From Eremomyces bilateralis CBS 781.70 (Eukaryota > Ascomycota > Dothideomycetes > Eremomycetales > Eremomycetaceae), in assembly GCF_010015585.1 (NCBI RefSeq), contig NW_022985067.1:1254437-1318436 (forward strand): a stretch of DNA of 64,000 nt, read 5' to 3'. A program made the translations under genes and the position numbers. Position 1 is the first letter of the stretch. The number at the start of each line of letters is the position of its first letter. The notes below the pieces were generated by a model. That model was not told where the DNA came from. It saw only the letters and a list, made by a program, of their open reading frames with translations, and did not search any database. This document shows positions 42,853 through 56,671 of the stretch, in pieces.

Positions 42853-44861
42853 GGGTGTTGTAGGTTGTATACGATAAGGCAAGAATGAAGAACCCAAAAA
42901 GGAAGTACATAAACAGTCGATCAAGCATGGGAAACGAAAGAGAGATGGTCATGGACAGGATGTTTAATTCCAGAAAGTCGGGTTCGGTAAGGTGTACGAC
43001 CATCGCGTCTCGTATATCAAGAAATTTGAAGAACCCAGCAGCGCGTTTTGCTCGATAATCAGACCAACCTAAGTCATGTCTGTAAGTAGCTGGATGGCTC
43101 TGAATTCTGAATAATCTCGTTTCGGCATTCCGGTCAATGGTGAAAATCCCCCCAGACGATACGCTGCACGTCTGCACCCTTACCCCAAGCGCCGACTGTT
43201 CCCTACCATCGCAATTATTATTAACCATTCATCTGCAACTCCCAATGAACCAGTCGTGACGAAACGGCCGATCCTCGCTCAAGGGAGACTAGCTGAGTTA
43301 CGTATTATTGAACGGGCGGCGACTCCGAATTCCAATGTTGCCGATACACAGTACATGCGGGCTGCTGGCTGCAGCCAAAGAGCCCCTGTCGGCAGGTTCC
43401 TAGATCCCAAACTCGTAAGAGATTCGGCTGGATACGCTTTTCAAGTTTTCATCATGGGAGATTGGGGTCCATCCAATTGAAGAGGAGAGCCACCACAAGT
43501 GACAACCTAAGACGGCAAGCGAATGCCGGAGCATTTTCTAGAAAGCGCCACAGTTGCGAGGAGGGAGGGAGCATGAATACCTGCATCCGCCGGGCTGGGG
43601 GGACGGCGTGGGTAGGGTCTTTCGCCATCCGATTAGTAAATCGGCCGGTTCTCGAAGGTGAGAATGCTAGGGAAGCAGCTTGATTTCCGAGAAAGCCGGT
43701 CGCTGGGCGGGAACGGGATCGGGGGAAGGTTGACAGAAAGTCGGAAACACTCCCTTCAAGAAAGTTGACTGTTGATTGTTTACTGTTGAGATCGGCCAAG
43801 GCAGTTTCATTGTGGAGTCGCGTAGTGTATAGGGCGTGTGAGCCTGGCGATACATATCGATATGTTGCCCGCACTACTAACGGACTAACCGCCAACAGTT
43901 TACAGTATATTGGTGTCGGGACCAAGGAGGTATCTCTGGCGGAATATTGGTGGAGATAGGACTTTCAAATCGAATTCTTCCGCAGCACCGGAAAGTCGTA
44001 TAAAGCGGTGCAGAAGGAAAAGTTCGCATTTCTCGGTCTTCTCGCGCTAGCTTGCTAGAAGCCCTGCGAGGGAGCACAAGAAGTTAGGCACGGTTAGGGA
44101 TAGGAATCAGTAAGTATCACAACCATCAACAGCCTTAACTACTCGTTACTACCAAGCAATAAGCTTGAAGCAGCCCTGCCATGTCATGACATGCATTTCA
44201 TACAAGGTACCTTGCCAATTTCTTGGAGAAATGCATCCCATGGGACGGGTAGCACATATGCTTTTCGTCGACAGATGAACGGATAGATACATCACCGATG
44301 GGCCAAAGAAGCATTGACGTTACCCCGTACAGTCGCATACCGCCGCATATATCGGTTTTCGTGTCGTACGGCATGAAATCACCCCGAGGAGCAGCATCGA
44401 GAGCCCAACTCCCCCTCCCATTCGACGATTGGGGAGTGATGTGACACGAGGAAATGCGTATTTCGGTCTTTGAATTTTCTAAACCGGAAAATGGGCACAG
44501 AATAAATCCACAGATGACAGTTTGTTGCTAACTCGTTCTGGTCCCGCGGAAGACTCGGCGTGCTAATTTTAGACGCCTGCAATATTCTAGAGTTTCCCTA
44601 GAGCCACAGATCCTAGTCCACGGCCCGGGGTCAAGGACTGCTGCTCGGTCTATGATAGTCGACAATGCATATCATGGTGTCACCGCCCTCGCTGCCCCTT
44701 CATTCGTTCATCTGGAACCGCGTCGAATTCGCCCGATATGATACCATGATTTCTCTCTTAGGGACACCGCTCATTGGTCGCCCACACCCACAGCCGTTCG
44801 ACATCGTTCGTATCGCGACAGACCAACGGTTGCCAGGATTACCCACGACCGAAAATTCCCT
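42853..44861. other. 2-kb intergenic region, no gene seen
   Basis: This contains the promoter of the second Zn2Cys6 gene (transcribed leftward) and the 3' region of PRP43. The longest frame (43452-43925, minus, 157 codons) has no ATG-linked motif and no coding bias. An imperfect palindrome around ACATATCGATATGT lies near 43851-43864. Nothing else is called. Confidence 0.4.
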
Positions 44862-47318
<2,457 letters not shown>

Positions 47319-47870
47319 GGACGTCAGAGAGCCTTAGATTGGGTAAGGATACTCTATCGTGTGCGAGCGAGACGGTTTGCGACAGCGTCGTTTGACAAGT
47401 TGTCTTGTAGGTTGTTGCTGGAATAAAATTGTTGGGCAAAAAGTTTTGCCGCGCCGTGGGATGTTTGGCAGCTGGAAGCGTGGCGGGTCGGAGGCGCCGG
47501 AGCCGCAGCGACGGGGGCGGCGAGGGGCACTACGGGTGGCTTGCTGGAGGGGCTCCCGTTCATCTAGCAGGCAATAAAATGCACCATGAAAGTATAAATT
47601 AAGATATTAAGGTACTTGGAAGGTCAAGACTGAGAGATTTTAACCAGATGCTATCCATGATAGTTCATATGTTGGAACCGCCCGGTTTCTAGAATGGATT
47701 CAGGATGGATGCTACATCTCCAAACAAATATTCTAGTGATCGGACTGATCCAGGAATTGAATGAACAGTGGATGCGAAGCCCATGAATTCTATGCATCTA
47801 GACTCAATTCTAGAATGATGGTATAAGACCAGGATAGACACCTCCCAGGTATCGTCATCCATCAGCTCCC
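47319..47870. other. spacer between PRP43 and ZPR1
   Basis: 552 bases: the PRP43 promoter (minus strand) and the ZPR1 3' region. No gene is seen. Confidence 0.45.
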
Positions 47871-49438
47871 TTATGCAGCATCTTCCTCATACCCCTCCGT
47901 CTTGATATCATTCAACCCCAACTCCTCCAACTCCTGCTCCGTCCGCTCATAATCCTCCAACGTAATCTGCTCGTCCGGCTCCGGCGCCTTAAAGCTCTGC
48001 ACATAACTACTCGCCAACGGATCCTCCAACACCACCGTGAACTTCACAGCGCCGTTGATCGCCCCATCCAACCGCCCGAAGAACGACGCCCACCGCGCCT
48101 TCTCCGTCGACGGCATGCTGTCCCCCGCGTTCGCGTCGCCGATGTCAAACACCGACGAGCGGAGGTCGTCGCGCACTTGCGTCAACAGCCCTTCGATCGT
48201 CGTGAACCGTCCGCCCATCGTCCCCGGCTCGACGCTCAGTTCGAGTTCCGGGCATGATAGGGCGCAGGACTCAGATTTGAGGATATCGCGGGAAAGGTCT
48301 TCGGCGTTCTGGACGGAGACGGTGATGCGGCGGCCTTTGTCGGGGACCGCGCCGCCGGTCTTGACTTCGTTGCTGCGATCTAGGGACGGTGAGAGGGGGG
48401 AAACGGGGAAGGGTTAAGCAAAACTTACATCCGCAATCCTCGCAGACGGTGCTCATGAGCACGACTTGTTTGAAGTGAGGGATGTTGACCATCTTCATGT
48501 TCGTCGCGCAAGGGCGCGTGCAGCCGGGACAGGTAGCGGGGAAAGAGTACACCTGGTTCTCCACGATATCGTCCTCCGCATCAACATTCGTCGTCCCCGT
48601 CTCCGCTGGCATGCTCGGGTACATCTGTCTTGGATGATACTCCGGGCGCATCTGCACCCCATTTGTCTCCTCTTGTGCGCCCTCTTCCGCGCCCTCTTCC
48701 GCGCCCTCTTCCGCGCCCCCGGACAATCCGAGCGCCGTATTCTGTTCGGCAGTCCGAACATACTCATGCTTGCTCCATTTCCCTGATATGTCCTGCGGTG
48801 ATGGCTCGATCCACGAGTTTCCTGCGGGGTCATCGAGGACGAGGACAAACGGCAACTTCTCCGCCTTGGACATGCTGTAGAGCGTGTCGATGACCGATTG
48901 AACCTTCTCGTACATCTCGGCCGCCACCTCTTTTCGCTCCGGTTGCTTCAACTCCAGGTCCTGTGCAACCATGACCAAGATGCCCTCGACGTTGGTCATC
49001 TGGCCTCGCCCCGGGGGGATTTCTAGATCGGCTCCCTCGATGCGCACGGTACAAGTGTCGCTCTTGACGATTTGTCGGCCGAGGTCAGCGGATGACTGTA
49101 TATTGAATCGGTGGCGAGCGCCTTTTGCATGGATTTCGCCGGCGGGCTGAACTTCAGAGTTTTTGAGGCCGCATGATGGACATTCGAAGGACATGATGAC
49201 GATCTCGCGGAAGTATGGTATTCTGGTGAGGAGGAGTCGTGTGGTGCCCTGGAAATCTGTTAATACAGCCAAAACAATTAGGATATTTGATGCCACTTAC
49301 ATCTTCATGACAATTCATGCATAGACTGGAAATCTCCTCCACGACTCGCTGGTCGTCCGCATCTCCCGCGGTGTCCGCGACTTGTGCGCCGATATTCTCG
49401 AAAAGCTTGGGATCCTTGCGCTCTGCTTGATCCGCCAT
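47871..49438 (-). CDS. ZPR1: zinc-finger protein ZPR1
   Basis: Exons 49301-49438, 48429-49248 and 47871-48379 give 488 residues. Two ZPR1 modules are present, each a C4 zinc finger plus a double-stranded beta-helix domain. Finger 1 is CMNCHE(D)GTTRLLLTRIPYF...CPSCG, interrupted by intron 1; finger 2 is [41 protein letters not shown], interrupted by intron 2. The protein is the dedicated chaperone for folding eEF1A and is otherwise linked to proliferation. Between the modules lies an acidic linker with four near-perfect copies of a 12-base unit encoding GAEE, a lineage expansion. The gene follows the RNase P subunit gene on the same strand. Confidence 0.95.
48683..48720. repeat. 12-base coding repeat (GAEE units) in ZPR1
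   Basis: The plus-strand unit GCGCCCTCTTCC occurs about three to four times in tandem and encodes a run of Gly-Ala-Glu-Glu on the minus strand. It lies in the acidic linker between the two ZPR1 modules, so length change should be tolerated. Confidence 0.85.
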
Positions 49439-49851
49439 CGTGCCGATAATAAAACGAATGAACCCTAAGGGTTGGGATGGATATGCGACGCCGGGGATAT
49501 ATTCGTCCAGTGAGTCGAGTTAGGATGAAATTAAATTGATGGCATGCGGAGGATGTGGTGCAGTGATGATGAAATATTTCTTCCCCCACCATGCGCCAGC
49601 GGCAAGCTTACCCAAGCGGAAGGGTCTTTTTCTCTTCTAGAATCATCGAAGCGCTCCCTGTAGAAATTATTTCGATCGTGGACATGATAGTCAAGGTCTG
49701 TATCTCTTAGTTTGGGATACTCGAAGGGCTTTCATGAGTTGCGTATTCCCATGAATTGCTGGTAGAGGTCCAATAGGCCGGAGAAGTGTGTGAATGCGAC
49801 AGATTTTGTGAACCAGATGGACCAACAGAATCTGATATCGGATGCACTGGA
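49439..49851. other. spacer between ZPR1 and the RNase P subunit gene
   Basis: 413 bases holding the ZPR1 promoter. No gene is seen. Confidence 0.45.
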
Positions 49852-50436
49852 TCATCTATGCTTCATGAAATCCATAAGATTGAGTCCGAATCCCGAACTC
49901 GATGGAGGATTCTCCGATTTCGCCTTGCTCAGTAAGCCTTGTAGACTACGCTGCTTCCTCTCCTTCGCCCTTTGCTTCGACGTCTTGGCTGTTGCCGTAA
50001 TGGCTTTCACCTGATCGCGGATCGCTTCAGTAGCCAACTGCTCTTCAGCGGGCGCAATATCTGCGACTGATTTCTTCTTGATCAGCTCGAGTGTCTCCGA
50101 ATTGCACCGGCTGCACCGAAGGACTCGACACCCAGCGCCTTTATGAGATCGTATGAATGATGCATATGCACGCCGCTTGATTCGGGATGTTCCAGTATGG
50201 TGAATTGAGACTTTGCAGTTGGTGCCGGGCTGCAAGGGCAGGCCACAGGCCATACATAAGCTCGCTGGAGTCGGCGCTGATGGAATCGGAGGGAAGAGTC
50301 GATTCATATCGGTGGCAATATGAGAAGCGATTCCTGGTGCAGCGACTGTCAGTGCTTTAGCGGCTCCCTGGAGGAATCGTAGACGAGCTGCATCAGCATT
50401 GGCATCGGCCCCAGAGGGGATTGATTGAGGTGCCAT
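49852..50436 (-). CDS. RNase P/MRP protein subunit, Rpp21/Rpr2/Snm1 family
   Basis: One exon, 194 residues. A helical N-terminal third (ANADAARLRFLQGAAKALT) precedes a zinc ribbon made of CMACG near residue 61 and CRVLRCSRC near residue 105. The stretch between them contains SRIKRRAYASFI, the usual RNA-contacting basic region. The C terminus is basic and low complexity (KQRAKERKQRSLQGLLSKAK). The family member Rpp21/Rpr2 is a core protein of RNase P, which matures tRNA 5' ends; Snm1 is the RNase MRP version. Sequence alone does not tell which one this is. It is divergent from the UCS chaperone gene, with 294 bases between starts. Confidence 0.85.
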   Translation of the reverse strand: MAPQSIPSGADANADAARLRFLQGAAKALTVAAPGIASHIATDMNRLFPPIPSAPTPASLCMACGLPLQPGTNCKVSIHHTGTSRIKRRAYASFIRSHKGAGCRVLRCSRCNSETLELIKKKSVADIAPAEEQLATEAIRDQVKAITATAKTSKQRAKERKQRSLQGLLSKAKSENPPSSSGFGLNLMDFMKHR

Positions 50437-50730
50437 CTTGAGTCTTTGAAATGGTGAATGAAAGGCGTGATCGGTAAGATGGCGCCGAACTTCTGTTCAC
50501 GAAGAGTTCACGAAAGAGTTGCGGAACGCGTCAAGCTTGAGTCTTGACCATCTGGACCCCCACACTTGCTGCTTTGGTGTGAACTGGAGACGAGAGATCT
50601 GACCAACTCTTCGAACATCCGATGATTGTGACGTCTTCTACTTCCATTCCTCAATTGCAATTCCCATCATCTACCTTTCTGGATTCTCTCTTTGAATTCG
50701 TGGTGGGATACATTGCAGTTCATCAACGCA

Positions 50731-53215
50731 ATGGACCCAAAGTCAGCGAACCCCGAGTCCGATCAGGCGACCAAACTCGCATCGCAAGCCATCGATCTTG
50801 CGAAGGCCGGGAAGACAAATGATGCATTTCGACAGCTTGAAGAGGCCAGCAAGCTTTCTCCCGAAAATGAGAAGGTCAAATCCACACGGGAAGAGCTGAG
50901 AAGATATCAGGATGGGAGCCGGCTGGTCGATCTATGCAACGAGTGGCTCGAATCCTTGAGTGACGATGATGGCGAAGAAGCCCTCGACTACCTCCACAAA
51001 CACAAGCTATCCGACCCTATTGCCGATGAAGCGATGAATATCCTCCTGGAATACAAATCCGACTGTGACATGGCGGATCAGCTCACCGGCGAGGTCCTGA
51101 AGCATCCTGGCGCGAGAAGGGCACTGGCGGCTGCGCTCGTAGCCCACCCGACCGCTACATTCAAGAAGATGTTCGTTCGTGGTGAAGACACTATGGACGC
51201 CATGATGGCAGCCCTCAGGCTTGAATCGGAATGGAAAGACGATACTGCACGCGTTGCAGCGATTCGGGACGCGTTTCAGCTGGCCCTTGCGAGTCTGATG
51301 GAAGCCGGTGTGGACTATCCCGACCGCGCAATGAAGCTGATTGCCAACCTCTTGTCCTACGAAGCTCACCATCTCCATGGTCTGATCGATGCCGATGGAT
51401 TCGACGTCATCCTCTCCGCATTGGATATTCGGCTGCCCACGAGGATCAAGAAGTACGCGACCCTCGCGACCGCGAAGTTGCTGGAATCGTCGCCGGATTC
51501 GGCGAAGGTCTTGATTTCCAACTATGTGACTTGGAGAGTTCGAAAACCCACCGCCGACGGATTGATCGTCGCGTTTTCCGCCGCTGCCGCGGTGTTTCCG
51601 ATGGAGCCGACCAATGCGGCAGCACTCTTTCTCGCGGACGGGTTTTTACCCGCGTTCGTGCACATCGTGCAAGAGAAGCGGAGCAACCGAGTGGAACAGG
51701 CAGCACTGGACCTCCTCAGTGTTGCATGCATGGACAAAGGTTGCCGTGAGGGCATCGCGAAATATTGCAAGCTCTGGTTATGGGAGGTGGTAGAAGCGAA
51801 CGTGGACGCGCGGCGGTCGAACCTGGCAGCGTTGATTCTTGTGAAGATCGCCAACGAGTCCTCGCTGAAGAGCGGAGGGGAGTTGGACGACCTCATCAAA
51901 AAATTCAAAGCCACGATTGTGTCACCGGATCAGCCGGGCGTCGTAGATGCCATCGAAGCCCTTGCATTCGCATCGCTGAACCCACAAGTCAAAGAGGATC
52001 TAACCAACGACAAGGAGTTCCTGAAGATGCTGATTGCGAAACTTGGCGGACCCGGCCAGGGGATCAAACCCGCTCATTTTGGCGGCGTATCGATCTTGGA
52101 AAACATCACGGCCTATCCCCCTCCGCTGACCGAAGAGCAAAAGAAGATCTCCGAGCTCAAAGCGTATGCCAACAGCTCCAAGCCGACCGAAGCCAGCCCA
52201 CTCGAGTCCAATGAAAAGGTTACGGTCCGATGTCGAACGGTGCTCGATGCCGAAGCCGTTCCCCTCCTCAACACCATCAGCAAAGGCGCCTCTCCCGCCG
52301 TCCTCCTCCGCATCACCAAAATCTTCCTCTCCCTCAGCAAAGAGCAGCGACACCGCGGCGTGCTCGCCCAGCAAGGCGCCGTCAAGCAACTCCTCACCAT
52401 CCACGCCACTATCACCGCAGCACAGCGCGCCAAATCCCCCCCATCCACCACCAACCCCCACGACATCCTTCACACCGCCGCGCACGCCGTCGCCCGCATC
52501 CTCATCTCCGTCGACCCCCACCACGTCTTCTCTACCACCCTCCCCCTCCCCNNNNNNNNNNNNNNNNNNNNNNNNNNNNNNNNNNNNNNNNNNNNNNNNN
52601 NNNNNNNNNNNNNNNNNNNNNNNNNNNNNNNNNNNNNNNNNNNNNNNNNNNNNNNNNNNNNNNNNNNNNNNNNNNNNNNNNNNNNNNNNNNNNNNNNNNN
52701 NNNNNNNNNNNNNCTTCCCCCAGATCGACCCCCTCCTCCTCTTCAACCCCCAACCCCTCCTCGTCCGCGCCGCCACCGAGCTCGTCTGCAACCTCATGGC
52801 CTCCTCCGTCGGCGTTGCCCTCTTCGTCGACGACTCTCGCGACGCCCGCACCCGCCTGCGGGTCATCATTGCCCTCACCGACGCCGACGACCTCCCCACC
52901 CGGATGGCCGCCGGCGGCGCCCTCGCCATGATAACCGAGTGGGAGCCCGGCGTCGAGGCCGTGCTGGAGCAGGAGAACGGCGTGCGCCGCATCGTGGGCA
53001 TGTGCGGCGATGAGAGCGAGGAGGTGGGCATCCGCGGGTTGGCGTGCGTGGGAAATTTGGCGCAGGCGCCGGGGGCGATGGGGGAGCGGGGGAGGAAGCG
53101 ATTGATGGAGGAGAAGGCGCTGGAGGCGGTGCAGGGGATTGAGAAGGAGGGGAGGGGGAAGGATGTGGGGATGGTGGATCTTGCGAGGCAGATTGCGGAG
53201 ATTATGAAGGAGTGA
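50731..53215 (+). CDS. UCS-domain myosin chaperone (She4/Rng3/UNC-45 family), contains an N gap
   Basis: The frame opens at ATG 50731 (MDPKSAN); the upstream open frame has only a TTG. The N-terminal 60 residues form TPR-like helices (ASQAIDLAKAGKTNDAFRQLEEASKLSP). A long all-helical armadillo-type region follows (KKYATLATAKLLESSPDSAKVLI, EQAALDLLSVACMDKGCREGIA, GGVSILENITAYPPPLTEEQKK), typical of the central and UCS domains, which fold and stabilise myosin heads with Hsp90. After the gap the UCS C-terminal part is clear (LVRAATELVCNLMASSVGVALF, RMAAGGALAMITEWEPGVEAVL, VGIRGLACVGNLAQ). Bases 52552-52713 are N and the frame differs across them (1 versus 2 modulo 3), so length and residue count are uncertain. 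Roughly 780-830 residues are expected. Confidence 0.88.
52552..52713. other. assembly gap (162 N) inside the UCS chaperone gene
   Basis: 162 N lie in a C-rich coding stretch (CCCTCCCCCTCCCC before, CTTCCCCCAG after). The two flanking frames disagree, so either the gap size is nominal or an intron falls inside; the CTTCCCCCAG directly after the N could be an acceptor site. Confidence 0.95.
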
Positions 53216-53493
53216 GGGGGGATTTGGGAGGATAATGGATGATCGGCATGATTTGATGGATAGATGCGGCTGAATTAAAAGCTCCGTGTAGGTATATTAC
53301 GCTGTTATGCTATGACTTCCATGCCATGACTTCCGTTGCTATTAGTTGTAAACTGTCCCTATTGATTTCCTCCGTCCAAGCCGCTAGATACGCCCTTCGC
53401 TCATGCAAGTGATATAAACCCAATAAATCACCGAATCCACTGACTTATGAAATCCGAGATCCCGCCTTAGCCACTCTTTCGACTGGCGTTACT

Positions 53494-55365
53494 CTACTTC
53501 CTTCCCAAGTCGGCACTGCTCCGTTTCTTAAAGCTCTCTCTCGTATTCACTCGGTCAATATCAAACGGGCTCTCGTCATACTCCCCCAAACCCTCCCCTC
53601 TCGTCCCCGTCCTGATGCTCTCGACGCGGGGTTGCCGCTCTTGAACTTCTCCCTCCTCCGCACCCTGCACCGGCGCCTCTTCCTCCATCTTCTCCATATC
53701 CCTTTCCTTCGACGCCACCCGCGCCGGGGTCTCCGCACGCTCCACATCCCTCTCCTCCTCCGTCTCAAACTCCCCCTCCTCCGGCGGCGTTTCGTCGCCC
53801 CGCAACCGGCTCATGAACGCATCCGACTCCGCCGAATACTTACACCGCTTCCGAATCCCGGCGCCGTATTTATAGAATAGAAATGGAAACGGCACGCACG
53901 CGAGCGCCAGGAACGCTGGGATCGAGCTCGCCCAATGGATGCCCAGACTCCGATACATATACGACGTGAACAGCGGGAACGCGGCACCGAAGCACGACCG
54001 CAGCACCGACGACGCGGCCAGCACGCTCGCGGCGAAGATAGTGTACGCGTCAATGAGGTAGTTCATCGTCCCGAGGAAAATCAGCACCATGCCGAACCCG
54101 AACGGGATGCCGGCGGCGACGCTTGCGGGCCACGGGATGGCCGGGTCGTTTGTCCAGGCGAACCAGAAGAGGCCGATGGGGAGGACGACGCCGCCGACGA
54201 TTAGCATGGGGATGCGGGCCTCGGGAGGCGCGAAGCCGCCGTTCTTTTGGACGGCTTTCATGTAGTGCGGGTCGCCGATGAAGATGACGTAGGCGACGGC
54301 GAAGAGCATGCCGATAGCGACACCGAGGAAGGGGAGGCCGCCGATGCCTTCGGACCAGCCGCGGCCTTGCTGGTAGACGATAGGGTAGGCGCCGAAGAGC
54401 ATGTAGAGGGTACCGTAGATGATGGCCATGTAGGTAGAGAGGATGAAGACGATGGGTTCGCGGATGAGGAGGATCCACGGGCGGGAGAGCGCCGTGATGT
54501 ACAATTCTTTGACGGACGTCTTGCCTGTGTCCTTCTGGAGTTTGGAGACGTACACCTTGCCCGTGAGCTTCGACAGCGCCTCCGCACGCTTGCGGAGAAG
54601 CACGGGGGTGTACGTCTCAGGCACGAGGACCATGCCCACGATCCACAACGTCCCACTAACCGCCGCCAGCAACCCTTCCACCCACCTCCACCCCGCCGCG
54701 TGCCCGAGAAACCCCCCGGCAATCGGTCCCAACACCGGTCCCATGAACGGCGCGGCGCTGAAAATCGCCATCGCGAGCCCCCGCTCGTTCGCCGGGAACA
54801 TATCCGCAATGACGCCTCCCGCGTTCGTGAGCGGGCTACTCCCGAACGCGCCCGCCCAGAACCGCAGGATGATCAACGTCCAGATGTTCTGGCTCCCTGC
54901 CGCCGCCGCATTGAACGCCGTGTACGCGGCGAACGTGCCCGCGAACAGGACCTGGCGGCCGTACATCTCGCTCAGTGGCGCCCAGAAGAGCGGGCCGATG
55001 GCGAAGCCCATGACGAACAGCGAGAGGCCCAGGGTCGCGACGATCTGCGAGCACTGGAATTCGGCGATGATCTGCCGGATCCCGCCGCTGTAGGCGGACG
55101 AGCAGAAGGCGACGGTCAAGGTCGCGCCGGCCATGCCCATGGCGTAGGTCCATTTAGTGGCCGTTTTCCAGGTCATCGGGTTGCGGGCGTCGGCGTCGAG
55201 CCAGCTGACGATGTAAGGGTCGGATTCGGTCCCGCTGCCGGGCCATTCGTGATCGATGACATCGGGGGTGAGGACGCTTTGGTCGCGGATCAGACGCCAA
55301 TGGGGGATGCTGGTAGGAGAGTGTGGTTTCGAGTCCTTGGAGGACTCTGGGTTTGGCGCCTCCAT
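53494..55365 (-). CDS. MFS transporter, DHA1-like drug:H+ antiporter family
   Basis: One exon, 623 residues. After a hydrophilic N terminus with the common fungal motif DPYIVSWLDADARNPMTWKTATKW, twelve hydrophobic segments can be traced from about residue 73 to 510. Transporter motifs are visible: FWAPLSEMYGRQVLFAG (loop 2-3, motif A type), LRFWAGAFGSSPLTNAGGVIADMF (motif B type) and GPVLGPIAGGFLGHAAGWRWVEGLLA (motif C, antiporter signature). The C-terminal tail after residue 510 is unusually long, acidic and low complexity (EEGEFETEEERDVERAE). The substrate cannot be predicted; homologues export drugs, polyamines or toxins. It is not next to any biosynthetic gene. Confidence 0.93.
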   Translation of the reverse strand: MEAPNPESSKDSKPHSPTSIPHWRLIRDQSVLTPDVIDHEWPGSGTESDPYIVSWLDADARNPMTWKTATKWTYAMGMAGATLTVAFCSSAYSGGIRQIIAEFQCSQIVATLGLSLFVMGFAIGPLFWAPLSEMYGRQVLFAGTFAAYTAFNAAAAGSQNIWTLIILRFWAGAFGSSPLTNAGGVIADMFPANERGLAMAIFSAAPFMGPVLGPIAGGFLGHAAGWRWVEGLLAAVSGTLWIVGMVLVPETYTPVLLRKRAEALSKLTGKVYVSKLQKDTGKTSVKELYITALSRPWILLIREPIVFILSTYMAIIYGTLYMLFGAYPIVYQQGRGWSEGIGGLPFLGVAIGMLFAVAYVIFIGDPHYMKAVQKNGGFAPPEARIPMLIVGGVVLPIGLFWFAWTNDPAIPWPASVAAGIPFGFGMVLIFLGTMNYLIDAYTIFAASVLAASSVLRSCFGAAFPLFTSYMYRSLGIHWASSIPAFLALACVPFPFLFYKYGAGIRKRCKYSAESDAFMSRLRGDETPPEEGEFETEEERDVERAETPARVASKERDMEKMEEEAPVQGAEEGEVQERQPRVESIRTGTRGEGLGEYDESPFDIDRVNTRESFKKRSSADLGRK

Positions 55366-55983
55366 GATGGCTGTGGATTCGTTGCGGCACCGATATGTGA
55401 AGACGGATGCCTTCTCAACAACAATGAGCTTAGCTCCAGCCCTACGGTGAAGAGATTGGGCGAATATGTTTGAGCCTCGAAGTGGTCGTGCAATGCCAGT
55501 GGTGCAAAAGAAGGATTAAGAGCAGTCCACCACCTATATGTAGACCACACTGAAGGATTGCTGAGGATACTCTCCTTGTAGAATGGTGTCCGCGCGGTGG
55601 ATCAGATCGAACACTTCTATAGCCCGATCATTTCGATTTCTCATCCTTTCTCGCGTTTACGGTGGCGCCAACTGCCGATCTCCATGGATTGCATTGATTG
55701 TGTCCCCAGGGAGGTGAAAGAATAAATTACATCATGGACCATTTGGGGACCCATGTGACACCAAGCCTTAGAGGAGAAAATCTTAATGGTAGTTGAGACC
55801 AATTAGATACCCAATTGCAAAACTTAGTGTATCTTGAACGTGCCGAATTCCGAAGTCCGATTCGCTCTGGATGCCGATGCTCCACCGTACCAAGTCGGCC
55901 CGCAAGTCTTACACAATACCACGCACAACACCTTGCACAACACCTTCCAGAACATCTTATGTCCGTTCCTCCGTAGCCCCTAG
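55366..55983. promoter_or_regulatory. promoter region of the MFS gene
   Basis: 618 bases upstream of the MFS start, ending at the fold-back element. A short tandem CACAACACCTT(G/C) repeat lies near 55922-55945. No gene is seen. Confidence 0.45.
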
Positions 55984-56298
55984 GGGATATTTCATAACCC
56001 GATATCTCAACAACAGCATCATAATAAAATCTAAAAGTTGATAGATAGACTTTACTAGCCATTTTAAGCCTTTACTCAAATTTATAGAGCTCTTGCTATT
56101 GTAGTTGTGGATATATCTAGGTCATAGTCGATTTTTGCACCTTTCAGCACCTAGGATCTAGGTATATCTACCACTACAACAGCAAGAGCTCTAACTATAA
56201 ATTTGAGTAAAGGCTTAAAATGACTAGTAAAGTCTATCTATCAACTTTTAGATTTTATTATGATGCTGTTGTTGAGATATCGGGTTATGAAATATCCC
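55984..56298. mobile_element. fold-back element (MITE-like), 315 bp, near-complete inverted repeat
   Basis: The left arm (55984 to about 56125) and right arm (about 56152-56298) are inverse complements. The outer 75 bases are identical, beginning GGGATATTTCATAACCCGAT; inward there are a few substitutions and one 4-base indel near the AGCTCTTGCT segment. Only about 25-30 bases form the loop. The whole unit is AT-rich, in contrast to its surroundings, and has no coding capacity. Size, structure and position between genes fit a non-autonomous DNA transposon of fold-back type. No convincing target-site duplication is visible (left flank CCCTAG, right flank GATTTT), so the superfamily is not assigned. 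The arm identity suggests recent insertion or conversion between arms. Confidence 0.85.
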
Positions 56299-56662
56299 GA
56301 TTTTGGTGAGATTTGAAGTTCGCAACTCGGTGGTATTCGCAGCTCCGTGGTGGATTACGTTAGAGTTATCAATTGATGGATCTCGAAAAATGGGTCGTAA
56401 CGGCTCGGGGTCGGCGGTTGGTGGAAGCCGTTGCCGACCCTCCGCAGCTCCATAACAACTTAGAAGTAGTGACAACAGTCAACAGGGTAATGAGACAACA
56501 AATGCAAATACTGTATGGAGTATGTGGAGAAGAAATAAATAAAACAGTACCTCTGATATATCAGCAAAATAGAAGAAAATATAGCACCTAGCGTGTTGAA
56601 AAACACAGTCCTACAGCAGAACTAAAGGGGCTTGGGCTATGAAGATTGAATCAAAAAAAGCC
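56299..56662. other. spacer between fold-back element and tRNA gene, no gene seen
   Basis: 364 bases, AT-rich toward the tRNA terminator. Short frames only. Confidence 0.45.
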
Positions 56663-56668
56663 AAAAAA
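56663..56668 (-). terminator. RNA polymerase III terminator of the tRNA gene
   Basis: On the minus strand TTTTTT follows the tRNA 3' end by three bases, and a second T7 run follows at 56659-56653. These are standard Pol III stop signals. Confidence 0.8.
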
Positions 56669-56671
56669 GAT

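Noticed and set aside
54247-55473. 408-codon plus-strand frame
   Set aside because: Antisense to the MFS transporter, which has clear motifs and membrane segments.
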